The notes under the pieces: model-generated
Database searches by the model: none
The model's input: the letters and a program-made list of their open reading frames with translations, nothing else
What the model was told of the DNA's origin: nothing
From: Cryptomeria japonica
Lineage: Eukaryota > Streptophyta > Pinopsida > Cupressales > Cupressaceae
Length of the DNA stretch: 64,000 bases
Direction of reading: 5' to 3'
Assembly (NCBI RefSeq): GCF_030272615.1
Contig: NC_081410.1
Location: forward strand, 192,159,619-192,223,618
Position numbers and translations under genes: made by a program
Shown: positions 33,598 to 43,215 of the stretch, piece after piece
How the letters are laid out: the number at the start of each line of letters is the position of its first letter
Numbering within the stretch: the first letter of the stretch is position 1

Positions 33598-36056
33598 ATG
33601 TGTTTTACTATTATTAGTCCAGTCTATAGTATCCTTGTGAGAAGAATTTGTAGAATTAAGGCTTCCCAAGGTTTAATTATTGAGGAGATGGAGCCTAATT
33701 TGAATATCTTTTTCAATGAGGATGTTGGTGGTTCTTCCAATCCTACAAATATCTCCATTTATCCTTTAGATATTATCATGATGTGGATGAATCACTAGCT
33801 AGGGTTTCTATTGACCAATTGGAAAAGATGGAGAATCAATTTGAAAATTTTCAACAATGGATGAGTCAAGAATACCTAGAAAGTGAAGCTCTCCCATTGA
33901 TTGAAGGATTTAAAAGAATGATTCAAAGTGATAAACATGGTGTTGATATCTTGTGTGGTATTTCTCATATTGTTGATTCTAATATTATGCCCATGAAGAG
34001 TTGTGATAAAGACCTAGGTTATACACAACCCCCTCTCCAAGTTAATTATTCCATTTCTTTGACTACTCCCATGGCTAGTGTTCCCACCTTTACATCGAAC
34101 ATCACTACCTCTATATAAAATGTAATACATACAAATGTTATTCAAGGGGGAATTTCCTCTTCCTTCATTCCTCCTACCAAGAATCTTCCATTTTTACCCA
34201 ATCATCTCCAACACCTATGAATGTTAGTCAAGGGGGCAACTCCTCTAATTAAAATTCCTTCATTCCTCCTACCATGAGTCTTCCATTTGTTACCCAATAA
34301 TCTCCCATACCCACCTATCATAGTGTTTCACCTACTTATTCTCAATGCTCACCTTCCTATAATAGTATGCCTCCTTATTCTCAACCCCTTCCATCATTCA
34401 ACAATGTTACCCCTCCTTCTCAATCCAACGTTCAATTTTAATCTTTCCACCAAAGCTACCATCAATAATCTAGCTCAAACATTGTATTCCTTACAACAAC
34501 AAATAGCTTCTATGAATCAATCTAAGTATAATGTGACCACATTTGATGTAGAGAGCCCATTATCCAATGACATTGTTTGTGTTGTCCCTCCTAAACATGT
34601 GTAAGTCCCTCAATTAGAGCTTTGTAATGGAAAAGGTGATTCCTCGACTCATATTAAAACATTTCAAACTTTGTGTCGCGACTTTTCTCATGACCAAAGA
34701 TTGTTGGTTAAATTGTTTACTAGAACACTAAGGGACAAAGCTTTGCAATGGTATTGTTCTTTTCCTCCTTATTCTATTACATCTATTCAACAAGTGGCTA
34801 ATGATTTTATTCAACAATTTCACAATAATATTTATCCTAGAATTACTTTGACTAGTTTGATTCATTGTAAGCAAGGCGTTAAAGAAAAAGTGATTGATTT
34901 TATTGGTAGATATAAGAATTTGTATTCTCAAATTTCTTTTCCTATGCCTAATCAATATATTCAAAGAATTTTCATTTCTAATTTATAAAAAGACATTAGG
35001 GATAAACTTCTCCTTTCTGAGTTTACTTCCTTTATGCAATTGTGTGCAATACTTTATAATTATCAGCTTACTGTGAGTCAATTGGAACAATCCTCTTCAA
35101 TGGATCCAAATGTTAAAAGTGAAAGTGCTCAACAAGATTTTGTAAAGTTCAAACTGAATAAGGGATTCGTCAAATTCAATGACAACAACACTCAAGTAGC
35201 AGCTATAATAGGTGTGCCTCCTTTGTCCAAATAATTTAGAAAATAATTCACTCCTCTTATTGAATATTTGCATAGTATTATATCTCAATTGTTACAAATA
35301 AATGTGTTCAAACTTCCCCCTATTAGACCAATTAATACAACTAAGCCTTTTCCACCTTCCTTTAATTCCAAAGACTTTTTCCAATATCATCATAAACTCG
35401 GTCATGAAACTAAAAAGTGTTATTCCTTGAGAAGTAAGATTCAAGACTTGATTGATAACAATACCATATACGTGGCTAGTGTTAATGATAAAGGAAACAA
35501 ATCCATAGCTCCTCCTAATCAAAACCTTCAAATCTTCACTGATCCTTTTCCTTCCCATTCCACTAATGTAACTAAGACCAATCATCTTGCCTTTTCTCCC
35601 AATGATGTTGGCCTTGAGTCTAATAATATGGTGATCCTTATAGATCAAAATGAAACTCCTAAGGACTTGTGCATTACATTTTATCCTAGTGATACTATTG
35701 AAGCACCTGATGGCCCATCATATATAACTGTGAAAATCAAAGGCATACCTTCTCAAGGAGTGCTTATTGATCCATCTTGCATGGTTAATGTGATAATTAA
35801 AAAATTTCTTAATACTTTATAATTGCATCAAGTGATATATGATGATATTGATGTGGTAGTTAAATTTTTTGATGGATTCTCTTGTCCTACTATTGGTTCT
35901 ATCACATTTCCTATTGATGTTGGCACTAAGTGCTTAGATGTTGTTTTTGCTATCATTCCTACATCTAATCAATTTCATGTGAAGTTGGGATATTCTTGGC
36001 TATCTTCAATTAAATCCATCTCTTCTACTATTCATAAGTGTTTGAAATTTCCTTAG
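33598..36056 (+). pseudogene. Element F gag/protease-like ORF, degenerate
   Basis: Homologous to the intact ORF of element G from its N-terminus (C-FTIISPVYSI..RRI-RIKA) to the HKCLKFP block, that is, roughly residues 1-820 of the G protein. The gag domain is readable at 34600-34990 (FTRTLRDKALQWYCSFPPYS, KQGVKEKVIDFIGRYKNLY). The Tat-style knuckle at about 35375-35420 has lost its first cysteine (FQYHHKLGHETKKCY). The protease-like block is GVLIDPSCMVNVI (about 35755-35800), with the same DPSC as in G. Several stops and at least one frameshift near 33780. The proline/arginine-rich C-terminal part of G is absent; similarity stops at 36056. Confidence 0.82.
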
Positions 36057-36348
36057 GGTAAGTACACCAAGATGTTGTGCAAAAAAGTGGACACACCTCC
36101 AAAAAAACTTGAAAAAACTAATAATGCGAACTGAGCCTAATTGAGCCTAAAATGTGTACGAGGTCTATTTTAGAGAAACATGTATGATTTTTAGTTTTTA
36201 AAAACCCATTTGTATTTCTCTAACAATAAATTTCCTTTTATTAGTGACCAACTAGGTCATTTTCACCCATGGCCGCATAAAACTAGGTTGGAGGGTTTTC
36301 TAACTACAAATACACAAACAGGGTTTTAGGAAAATATTCCATCCATAA
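36057..36348 (+). other. DNA upstream of the unknown multi-exon unit
   Basis: No ORF. It could be the 5' flank or untranslated leader of the coding unit starting at 36349, or the edge of a DNA transposon that truncated F. No inverted-repeat partner could be found in the window. Confidence 0.35.
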
Positions 36349-36638
36349 TGCCTAGGCAACCAAGAGGTATGAAACTCAATTTTTTTAATCCATTTATATA
36401 TTTGATAAAAAAAATTGATATTTGAATGTGATTTCATTGTTTTTTATTATTTTTTGAATTTTTTGTTAAAAATTTATGTCATATTCTCAAAACATTTCCC
36501 CCCAACAAACACACCTCCTACGAACTCGGGGAAAAACCCACAACAAGACCCTCAAGATACAAACCCTCCATCTCCTCCAATAGACCATCCACAAATGACA
36601 TTGGAGGATTCGATAAATCAATTAACACAAAATAGTGC

Positions 36639-37871
36639 TGTAAAGCGGAAAATCGCGGTCGAACCCTAGTTGGTCTCCCCTCTTCTAACTCCAAGGAGAG
36701 AGAAGGGAGGTTCGCTAGGATTCGATGGGTTTTCACTTAGGGGGAAAACTTTACATTCAAAAGAGGGGTTGAAACTCATAAGATCCAATCCCACGTAATG
36801 CAAGATTGGATGCTAAATGAATTTCAAGGGTTAGGAAAGCAAGGCTACCCTCCTTTGTAAAGATTAAGGAAATTAAGCTAAGGATGCATAGAAAGTCATA
36901 AAAATTCGCTTATAAATTGAGTTCGGGTTATAGGATGAAGCTGCGGACCTAGAATTAGCAGTAAAATGTCGATACGGCGCTGTCCTGCAAATTTGAGCAA
37001 AAGTTGTCGGGACGATGGCGCTCGGCGCCACGGTCCTCCGAAAAATCCGCGAAACGAAGGGGGATCTGTTCATCTCTGCACAAGGATTCCAGATCTTCAA
37101 TTTCAGCCGCGTACCTGCAACCTACACACAGAAAAGTGAAGACGATTGGGGGGTTAGGGATTAGGGGTTTGCCTTTAGGTCAAACCCCGGTTTTGGAATT
37201 AACCAAGAAATGAGCAAGAGCTGTAAATGTAAATGACTGTAATGTAAAACAAGTACTAATACCTTGTTCTAAGGATGTTTGTATCCTTATGTGCAAAGGT
37301 TTAGATGTTGTATGTTGTAGTATGTAGCATGTAATAAGTGATCTCCTCTTCAATGGTTGAATCCTTGACTTGAATGCAACACTTAGCCTTGAATGGAGAC
37401 TTGAAATGATCAATTGCTTGAATGCTTGAATGCTTGAATGCTTGAGTATAGTTTCCACGCCTTTTTCCCTCATCTATGTCTTATTTTTTTAAATGAGAGA
37501 GAAAAATGTAGTTTATATACTTTTCATTTAGGGCTGATAGACTGATTTTCCCGACCTTAGGCCGACCAGGGAAGTATATTTCCAAATTGCAAACAAAAAG
37601 ACCCGAGCCCCTTAGGAGACCGGGCCCAAAATAGGACCCAGGGACCAGGGCGCTGGGCACCCTGGTCCTGAGGGACCAGGGCACTGGGCGCTCTGGTCCC
37701 ACCTCCTGGGACATCAGGGTGCAAGGAGGTTCAGGCCAGAGTACTTGAAAAATGCAGTTTTCAGTGTCGTGAGCGAGTTTCGGGGTCTCCATTTAGGTTG
37801 CGTGTTGCGTTGCCATCGTGAAGACCGAAATGCAGTCGAAATTGCAAGTGTCGCAATTTTAGGACGCTACA
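36639..37871 (-). repeat. 3' LTR of element G
   Basis: 1233 bp, TGTAGCG...CTTTACA in element orientation. It contains two copies of a 27-bp GGACC...GGTCC near-palindrome (37642-37668, 37673-37699), one related palindrome at 37010-37036, and a TTGAATGC minisatellite (about 37412-37445). The small ORFs predicted inside it are LTR sequence, repeated identically in the other LTR. Confidence 0.95.
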
Positions 37872-37890
37872 TTTAGCCCCCACTTTAGCG
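37872..37890 (-). promoter_or_regulatory. Polypurine tract of element G
   Basis: Minus-strand AAAGTGGGGGCTAAA lies directly before the 3' LTR start TGTAGCG. Confidence 0.85.
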
Positions 37891-38603
37891 GGAGTATGTA
37901 TGCTCATACTTCCGGTAAAGTACAAGGAAACAACGTTGAAAGACTTTCACCACGTCAAGGAGGCAAGATACACCAAGCCCCCAGTGGACTAAGGATCTTA
38001 CAACTTCGATTGACAAAGTAAAAGGGAAGATCACAAGGAAGAACCATGACTGTCAGTAGTAAGGTTCCCTCGCTATGAGTCATGCAAAAGAAATACCAAA
38101 AATCTTCAAGACAAAGCTAAGTTTGCCAAGAAATTTTCAAGTATCTTTGAAAGAATAGACAGGGTGTATGCCCCCCTACGTTAAAGCGATCGCACATGCC
38201 TCAACGGGGGTGATTGTTTTAACGTAGTGATACACATAAGAAAAAGGAGCACGTTATCGCAAGGATTTAGCCCCCAAGTGTGAGATAAACCCAAGGATAA
38301 TAGACACAAACACAAAACACAAGGTGACTTCGCTTTCCTTGGGGTCAGTATGCTGTATGATAAGTCATGTATATATATCATATGTATGTATGCATAATTG
38401 TTCTTCATTCCCCAATCAAGGAAGGTCACCTAGAAGAAGGGAACACATGTGTCTTTTGAGTCAACATGAGAGAGATCGAGAGATCTCAATGCTTTGCATC
38501 GTCCTCAAGTAGACAACACTAAGGACGACAAATAGAAGAATGAGAATAACATATAGAAGAAGTAACAAAAGAGAGGGGGAGAGAGTCTGCTATGCTAATG
38601 TAA
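37887..38603 (-). other. 3' untranslated region of element G
   Basis: About 700 bp between the ORF stop and the PPT. No conserved domain is seen. It contains a T/A-rich CATATGTATGTATGCATA stretch near 38378 but nothing like RT or integrase. Confidence 0.7.
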
Positions 38604-41600
38604 CTAGTCTAGCATGTCATCTACCCCCCGATCTTGCTGATCAATGTTTCGGGAAGGCAGGGAACACGCTAGAGGAGGAACATCCAACACAGCAGATGGA
38701 GCTATCACAAGATCCAAACAAGGGCTATGTTCATGTTCCAAGCCACATTGTTCTTGTCTAGGAGCTAGGATAAGTGCTTTAGAAAATTCATTAGATAAAT
38801 GGTTATCAACATCAACAAGTTCATATTCACTATCAAAAGCAAGAGGAGTAATATTTTCATCTATATCATCATCAAGATTTATAAAAATAGGATCTTTAAC
38901 TCGCACAGGATCAAGACCATCATGCATCTTATGTTTAGGAGATTTAGGCTCAATATCCGGCTGAGGAGAAAATGGAATAATGTTTGTTGAAGGTGTTTGT
39001 GGAGATTGCAAAGTTTGAGAAGCAGCTGCTTGAGCCCTAAGACGATGCTTTCGTCGACGTTCCCGTGCAGAACGATTACGTCTAGTCTTAGTAGGAAGTG
39101 TAGAAGATAGAGGAGGAGGAATATTCTCATCCCTATCACTTGGATGTTTAGGTTGAGGTCTTTTAGGCTGGATAATAGGAGAAGAAGAAGGTCTCTTCTC
39201 TCTATAGAAGGCAGGAGGAGGAACTGCTCCATATAAAGGAAGAATTTTTGGTTTAGGAAGAAGACCAAGTCCATCATGACGAGGAGGTATAGGTCTATTT
39301 TTAGAAGATTTATTAGGCATAGACATAGTCGCATCCATAGGGACAGGTTGGGAATCTTCTTGGGGAAAGACATTAGTTTTGTCTTTCAAAGGAAGAATTT
39401 CCTTCTCAAGAATGATAGGAATGTCAAGTTTAGGTGCTCTAGGTTCACTTAGAGATAGGATCATATCTGTTTTCCACTTTTGATAAGATTTGAAAAGATG
39501 ATCACTTCGCGGAGGAAGAGATTGGAATTGTTTAGGCCAAAAGTAATCAATAGGAACACTAGAGGTTCTTTCAGCTGGTTTAAAGAGACTATGATTGACA
39601 GTAACAACTTCACCATTACGGGGAAATTTCAAACACTTATGAATAGGAGAAGCAATAGCTTTCATGGAAGATAGCCAAGGATAGCCAAGCTTCACACGAA
39701 ATTGTTCGGAAGAAGGAATAATAGCAAAGTTCACATCAAGAGATTTGTTATGGACCTCAATAGGCAATGTAATAGAACCAATTGCAGGAGAAGAAAATGC
39801 ATCAAATAGTTTCACAATCACATCTGTTTTGTCATAGATCACTTGATTCAATTGCAAAGTAAAAAGAAATTCTTCAGTAATAACATTAACCATGCACGAA
39901 GGATCAATAAGCACTCCACGGCAAGGCATATTCTTGACTTTTGCAACTATGTATAAAGGACCATCAGGTGCCCTAATGGTTTCGCTAGAATCAAATGTGA
40001 TGGAAGGTTCTTTAGGGTTTTCTTGCTGCTCTACAAAGTTAATCACATTCGGAGTCATAGACACAAGACCATCAGATGAGAGAGAGGAATCATTAGCCTC
40101 AATCACATTAGAAGTATGAGAAGTATGAGAAGGTAATGGATCAGTAAAAATCTGAAGATTTTGGTTAGGAGGAGCTACAGATGTGTTGCCTTTATCATTC
40201 ACTCCAGAAACAGAAATAGTATTATTATCAATCAAATCTTGAATTTTACCCTTTAGAGAAAAACATTTTTCAGTATCATGCCCAGGCTGACGATGAAAGT
40301 GACAAAAAGCTTTGTGATCAAAATAAGGTGAAGTAATCTTTGCAGGATCAATTTGTCTTATAGGAGGAAGGGTAAGCACATTTTGTCCCAATAACTTATT
40401 CATAATATCATGCAATGATTCATTCAAAGGAGTATACTTTCTTTCTTTCTTGAAAAATTTAGAAATAGGAGGCACACCTGATGCTGCATTCACATTGTTG
40501 TTGATGATGTTTTCATTGAATTTGATGGAATCTCTGTTCGGTTTAAACTTCCCAAATGGTTGTTGACTGCTATCACCCTTATCACTCGGAGCCATAGGAT
40601 GTGATTGTTCCATTTGACTCACAGTCAGTTGATAATTGTGAAGAGTGGCGCACAACTGTTGGAAAGAAGTAAACTCAGAAAATAGAAGTTTGTCTCGAAT
40701 ATCTTTTTGCAAATTAGAAATAAAGATTCGTTGAATATCATTATCAGGCACTGGAAAAGAAATTTGAGCATACAAATGCTTATATCTACCAATGAAATCA
40801 GTCACTTTTTCTTTAACACCTTGTTTACAATGCATCAAATCAATCAAAGTAACTTTAGGACTTATATTATTTTGAAATTGTTGAATGAAAGCATTTGCAA
40901 GTTGTTCGAAAGAAGTAATAGAATAAGAAGGCAACGAGCAATACCATTGTAGGGCTTTGTCTCTTAATGTTCTAGTAAATAGTTTTGCAAGCAACCTTTG
41001 GTCATAAGCAAAATCAGTACATATTGTTTGAAAAGTCTTAACATGTGTTAGAGGATCTCCTTTACCATTATAAAGTTCCAAATGCAGGATTTCAACATGC
41101 TTAGGAGGAATAGCTCGAACAATGTCAAGAGAAAGTGGGCTCGCAACATCAAATGTGGGCACACTAAACTTAGATTGATTCATAGAGGCAATTTGTTGCT
41201 GTAAAGAAGAGACAGTTTGTGCAAGATTATTAATGGTAGCTTCAGTTGAAGAGTTCATATTAGGTGTGTTAGATTGAGATGGAGGTGTGATGTTATTGAA
41301 AGATGGTAAAGAGTAAGGTGGTGGGACCCTATGATAGTCAACCATAGGGGATGATTGGATAGGAGGAACACTACAAGGAGGAATGGAATGGTTAAATGAA
41401 TTGCCCCCTTGTGTCATGTTCATTTGTGAAGATGTAATAGGAACACTTATTGAAGGAATGAATGAAGAAATCGGATTGAATGAAGGAATAGGGTTAATTG
41501 AAGAAGGAGGATTGCCCCCATGACTAGTGATCACACGAGGAATGTCTTGTATAGAGGTAGTCATGATGTTTGATGTAAAGGTAGGTAAACTAGCAATAGA

Positions 41601-42038
41601 AGTGGTCAAAGGAATAGAATGATTGTCTTGTGTAGGAGGTTGTGTATAACCTAAAGATTCAGCACAACTCTTCATAGGCATCACATTCGAATCCACAATG
41701 TGTGCAATACCACGTAAAACATCAATTCCATTCTTATCACTTTGAAGCATACGTTTTAGACCCTCAATTAAAGGAAGAGCTTGACTATTGGGATACTCAT
41801 GAGACATCCATTGGTGAAAATTGTCAAATTGGTTATCCAATTTGGAAAGTTGTTCAACAGAAACTTCATGGGGAGCTTCTTCATCATTAGGAGGATTAGA
41901 GGAATTACCCATGTCCTCGTTAAAAAGACTACTCAAATTAGGTTCCATCTCCTCAGTAGTTAAACCTCGGAAAGACTTAATTCTACGGCTTCGTCTAACG
42001 GGAATAGTGTAAGTAGGGCTTATTGTTGTAAAACTCAT
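38604..42038 (-). CDS. Element G gag/protease-like protein, intact (1144 aa)
   Basis: One uninterrupted reading frame from ATG at 42038 to TAG-type stop at 38604. N-terminus: RRS-RRIKSFRG, then acidic and low-complexity Ser/Pro/Asn sequence (residues about 60-290). A retrotransposon gag domain at about 320-490 has FTRTLRDKALQWYCSLPSYS and KQGVKEKVTDFIGRYKHLY. Next is a gypsy Tat-style knuckle, CHFHRQPGHDTEKCF, at about 595. A protease-like domain at about 690-830 has GVLIDPSCMVNVI, where the glycine of the usual D-G/S-G is missing, so activity is doubtful, and LGYPWLSSMKAI. The tail is Pro-rich with a basic run, RSARERRRKHRLRAQAAA (about residues 985-1005), and an acidic end. It should form particles with, or be packaged by, an autonomous gypsy partner. 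The intact frame in a young insertion suggests the protein is needed for movement. Confidence 0.9.
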   Translation of the reverse strand: MSFTTISPTYTIPVRRSRRIKSFRGLTTEEMEPNLSSLFNEDMGNSSNPPNDEEAPHEVSVEQLSKLDNQFDNFHQWMSHEYPNSQALPLIEGLKRMLQSDKNGIDVLRGIAHIVDSNVMPMKSCAESLGYTQPPTQDNHSIPLTTSIASLPTFTSNIMTTSIQDIPRVITSHGGNPPSSINPIPSFNPISSFIPSISVPITSSQMNMTQGGNSFNHSIPPCSVPPIQSSPMVDYHRVPPPYSLPSFNNITPPSQSNTPNMNSSTEATINNLAQTVSSLQQQIASMNQSKFSVPTFDVASPLSLDIVRAIPPKHVEILHLELYNGKGDPLTHVKTFQTICTDFAYDQRLLAKLFTRTLRDKALQWYCSLPSYSITSFEQLANAFIQQFQNNISPKVTLIDLMHCKQGVKEKVTDFIGRYKHLYAQISFPVPDNDIQRIFISNLQKDIRDKLLFSEFTSFQQLCATLHNYQLTVSQMEQSHPMAPSDKGDSSQQPFGKFKPNRDSIKFNENIINNNVNAASGVPPISKFFKKERKYTPLNESLHDIMNKLLGQNVLTLPPIRQIDPAKITSPYFDHKAFCHFHRQPGHDTEKCFSLKGKIQDLIDNNTISVSGVNDKGNTSVAPPNQNLQIFTDPLPSHTSHTSNVIEANDSSLSSDGLVSMTPNVINFVEQQENPKEPSITFDSSETIRAPDGPLYIVAKVKNMPCRGVLIDPSCMVNVITEEFLFTLQLNQVIYDKTDVIVKLFDAFSSPAIGSITLPIEVHNKSLDVNFAIIPSSEQFRVKLGYPWLSSMKAIASPIHKCLKFPRNGEVVTVNHSLFKPAERTSSVPIDYFWPKQFQSLPPRSDHLFKSYQKWKTDMILSLSEPRAPKLDIPIILEKEILPLKDKTNVFPQEDSQPVPMDATMSMPNKSSKNRPIPPRHDGLGLLPKPKILPLYGAVPPPAFYREKRPSSSPIIQPKRPQPKHPSDRDENIPPPLSSTLPTKTRRNRSARERRRKHRLRAQAAASQTLQSPQTPSTNIIPFSPQPDIEPKSPKHKMHDGLDPVRVKDPIFINLDDDIDENITPLAFDSEYELVDVDNHLSNEFSKALILAPRQEQCGLEHEHSPCLDLVIAPSAVLDVPPLACSLPSRNIDQQDRGVDDMLD

Positions 42039-43193
42039 GCACTAGAGAGAGAGAAAAGATTTTGATTTTAGAGGTAGAAATTTTCAGCAAAACCAGCCAA
42101 TCTTCCAGATTTAAGCTGTTAAATGCAATCACAACAGTCTCCCGAAATTTCGGAAAAAATGTCCGGGACCGTGGCGCTCGGAGTGCAACACGGTCCTTGC
42201 AACTTTTTTTGAAATTTGCAGGGATGAAAGGTATGATGATTTTAGAGCTAATCTGAAAAAATTGAGGGATTTTACGATCTGTAGATAGGCCAAATTAAAG
42301 TTGCAAATTCAAAATTGAACCCTATCAAGATTGTCGAAAAATGCAAAATTTGAATTTTGAAAAAGAGAGGGAAACTGAAATTTTGAATTTTATGATTTTA
42401 GAGGGAATGTCAAGAGCAATGCAAATTTTGAAACTTGAAAATTGACTCAATTTCACGCAAAATTCAATTTTGAAAGCGGAAATCAAAGTTGTTGTAATTA
42501 GGCACTTAATTTCAAAAGTCACAAAATGCAAATATTTGAATAAAGCACTGAAATTTCGAATGAATGCAAATACAATTTTCAGATCTAAGACAGTAAGAAC
42601 ACAATTTTGACACAAAATTTCAGTTTCGATAATTTTTGAATGATTAGGAGCCTTAGACCACGCAATCACAAGACCAACTTTGACTGTAATTTTGAAAGTG
42701 TTATAATTGACAAAATTAGCCAAAATTCTGGATTTTAGCAGAAAAATACAGCAAGATCTCGCTCCCGAAATTTTGGAAAAAATGTCGGGGACGATGGCGC
42801 TCGGAGTGCAACACGGTCCTCGCAACTTTTTTCCAAATTTTCAGGGATGAAAGATATTGTGATTTTATTGCAGAATCCAAAGTTACAGCTGATTTGGAGA
42901 TGTTTTGATCGGTCAAATTGTCGGACAAAGGTTGAATCAAGAGGGTTTCAAAAATTAGGGTTTTGACATTTAACCACTTAATTTTCAGAATTAAAGCACA
43001 AATATGAATTGATAATTTGTAATAGAAGGACAGATCTGAAACAAGCATTAACATTTAGACATTTCGCAAGTTTAATTACTAAAAAGAAATTTTAGGGTTT
43101 TAATGCAATCACCTCTAAAACTTTGCAAAAGATCAAACATGGAAATGTAATCAATTTTTTTTTCAGATCTAAGCATGAAAAATCAGAAAGGAT
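42039..43193 (-). other. Leader of element G with two GGACC...GGTCC hairpins
   Basis: 1.15 kb between PBS and ATG, AT-rich. A segment of about 85 bp occurs twice (42152-42245 and 42770-42868), each with an inverted repeat GGAC...GGTCC (42166-42196 and 42789-42819) followed by a run of T and A-rich DNA. Predicted small ORFs here are chance. Confidence 0.8.
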
Positions 43194-43212
43194 GTTCACG
43201 TCGGGTTCACCA
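43194..43212 (-). promoter_or_regulatory. Primer-binding site of element G (tRNA-Trp-like)
   Basis: Minus-strand TGGTGAACCCGACGTGAAC, three bases after the LTR end. As I remember plant tRNA-Trp(CCA), its 3' end (CACGTCGGGTTCA plus CCA) is complementary. The initiator tRNA-Met site used by the copia elements is absent. Confidence 0.78.
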
Positions 43213-43215
43213 AAA

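Larger units (their letters stand above)
23092..36056 (+). mobile_element. Element F: old Ty3/gypsy element of the G family, split by a LINE and copia E
   Basis: It has remains of a 5' LTR (23092-23738), a mutated PBS, an AT-rich leader, and a degenerate gag (33598-36056) homologous along its length to the intact ORF of element G. The leader is split by DNA from about 24196 to 33134, a LINE fragment that itself carries copia E. The left LTR part is lost at the H boundary, and the right part of the element is lost after 36056. Many stops and C-to-T/G-to-A changes relative to G mark it as much older. Confidence 0.78.

Noticed and set aside
36060-36110. Terminal inverted repeat of a DNA transposon at the break of element F
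   Set aside because: No inverted partner could be found up to 48416, and the right end may be outside the window.
37150-37175. Telomere-like GGGGTTAGGGATTAGGGGTT phrase in the G LTRs
   Set aside because: A single degenerate occurrence within an LTR, not a tandem telomeric array.
37180-37792. Small ORFs repeated at 37180-37792 and 43757-44401 (and 36873-37213 with 43450-43790)
   Set aside because: They lie inside the two LTRs of element G and recur only because the LTRs are copies of each other.
38879-39373. 164-codon ORF on the minus strand inside the G coding region
   Set aside because: Leu-rich shadow of the 1144-codon frame in another phase.
42325-43054. Overlapping minus-strand ORFs of 166 and 112 codons upstream of the G ORF
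   Set aside because: They sit in the AT-rich leader, have no motif, and are not seen as coding in the matching F leader.
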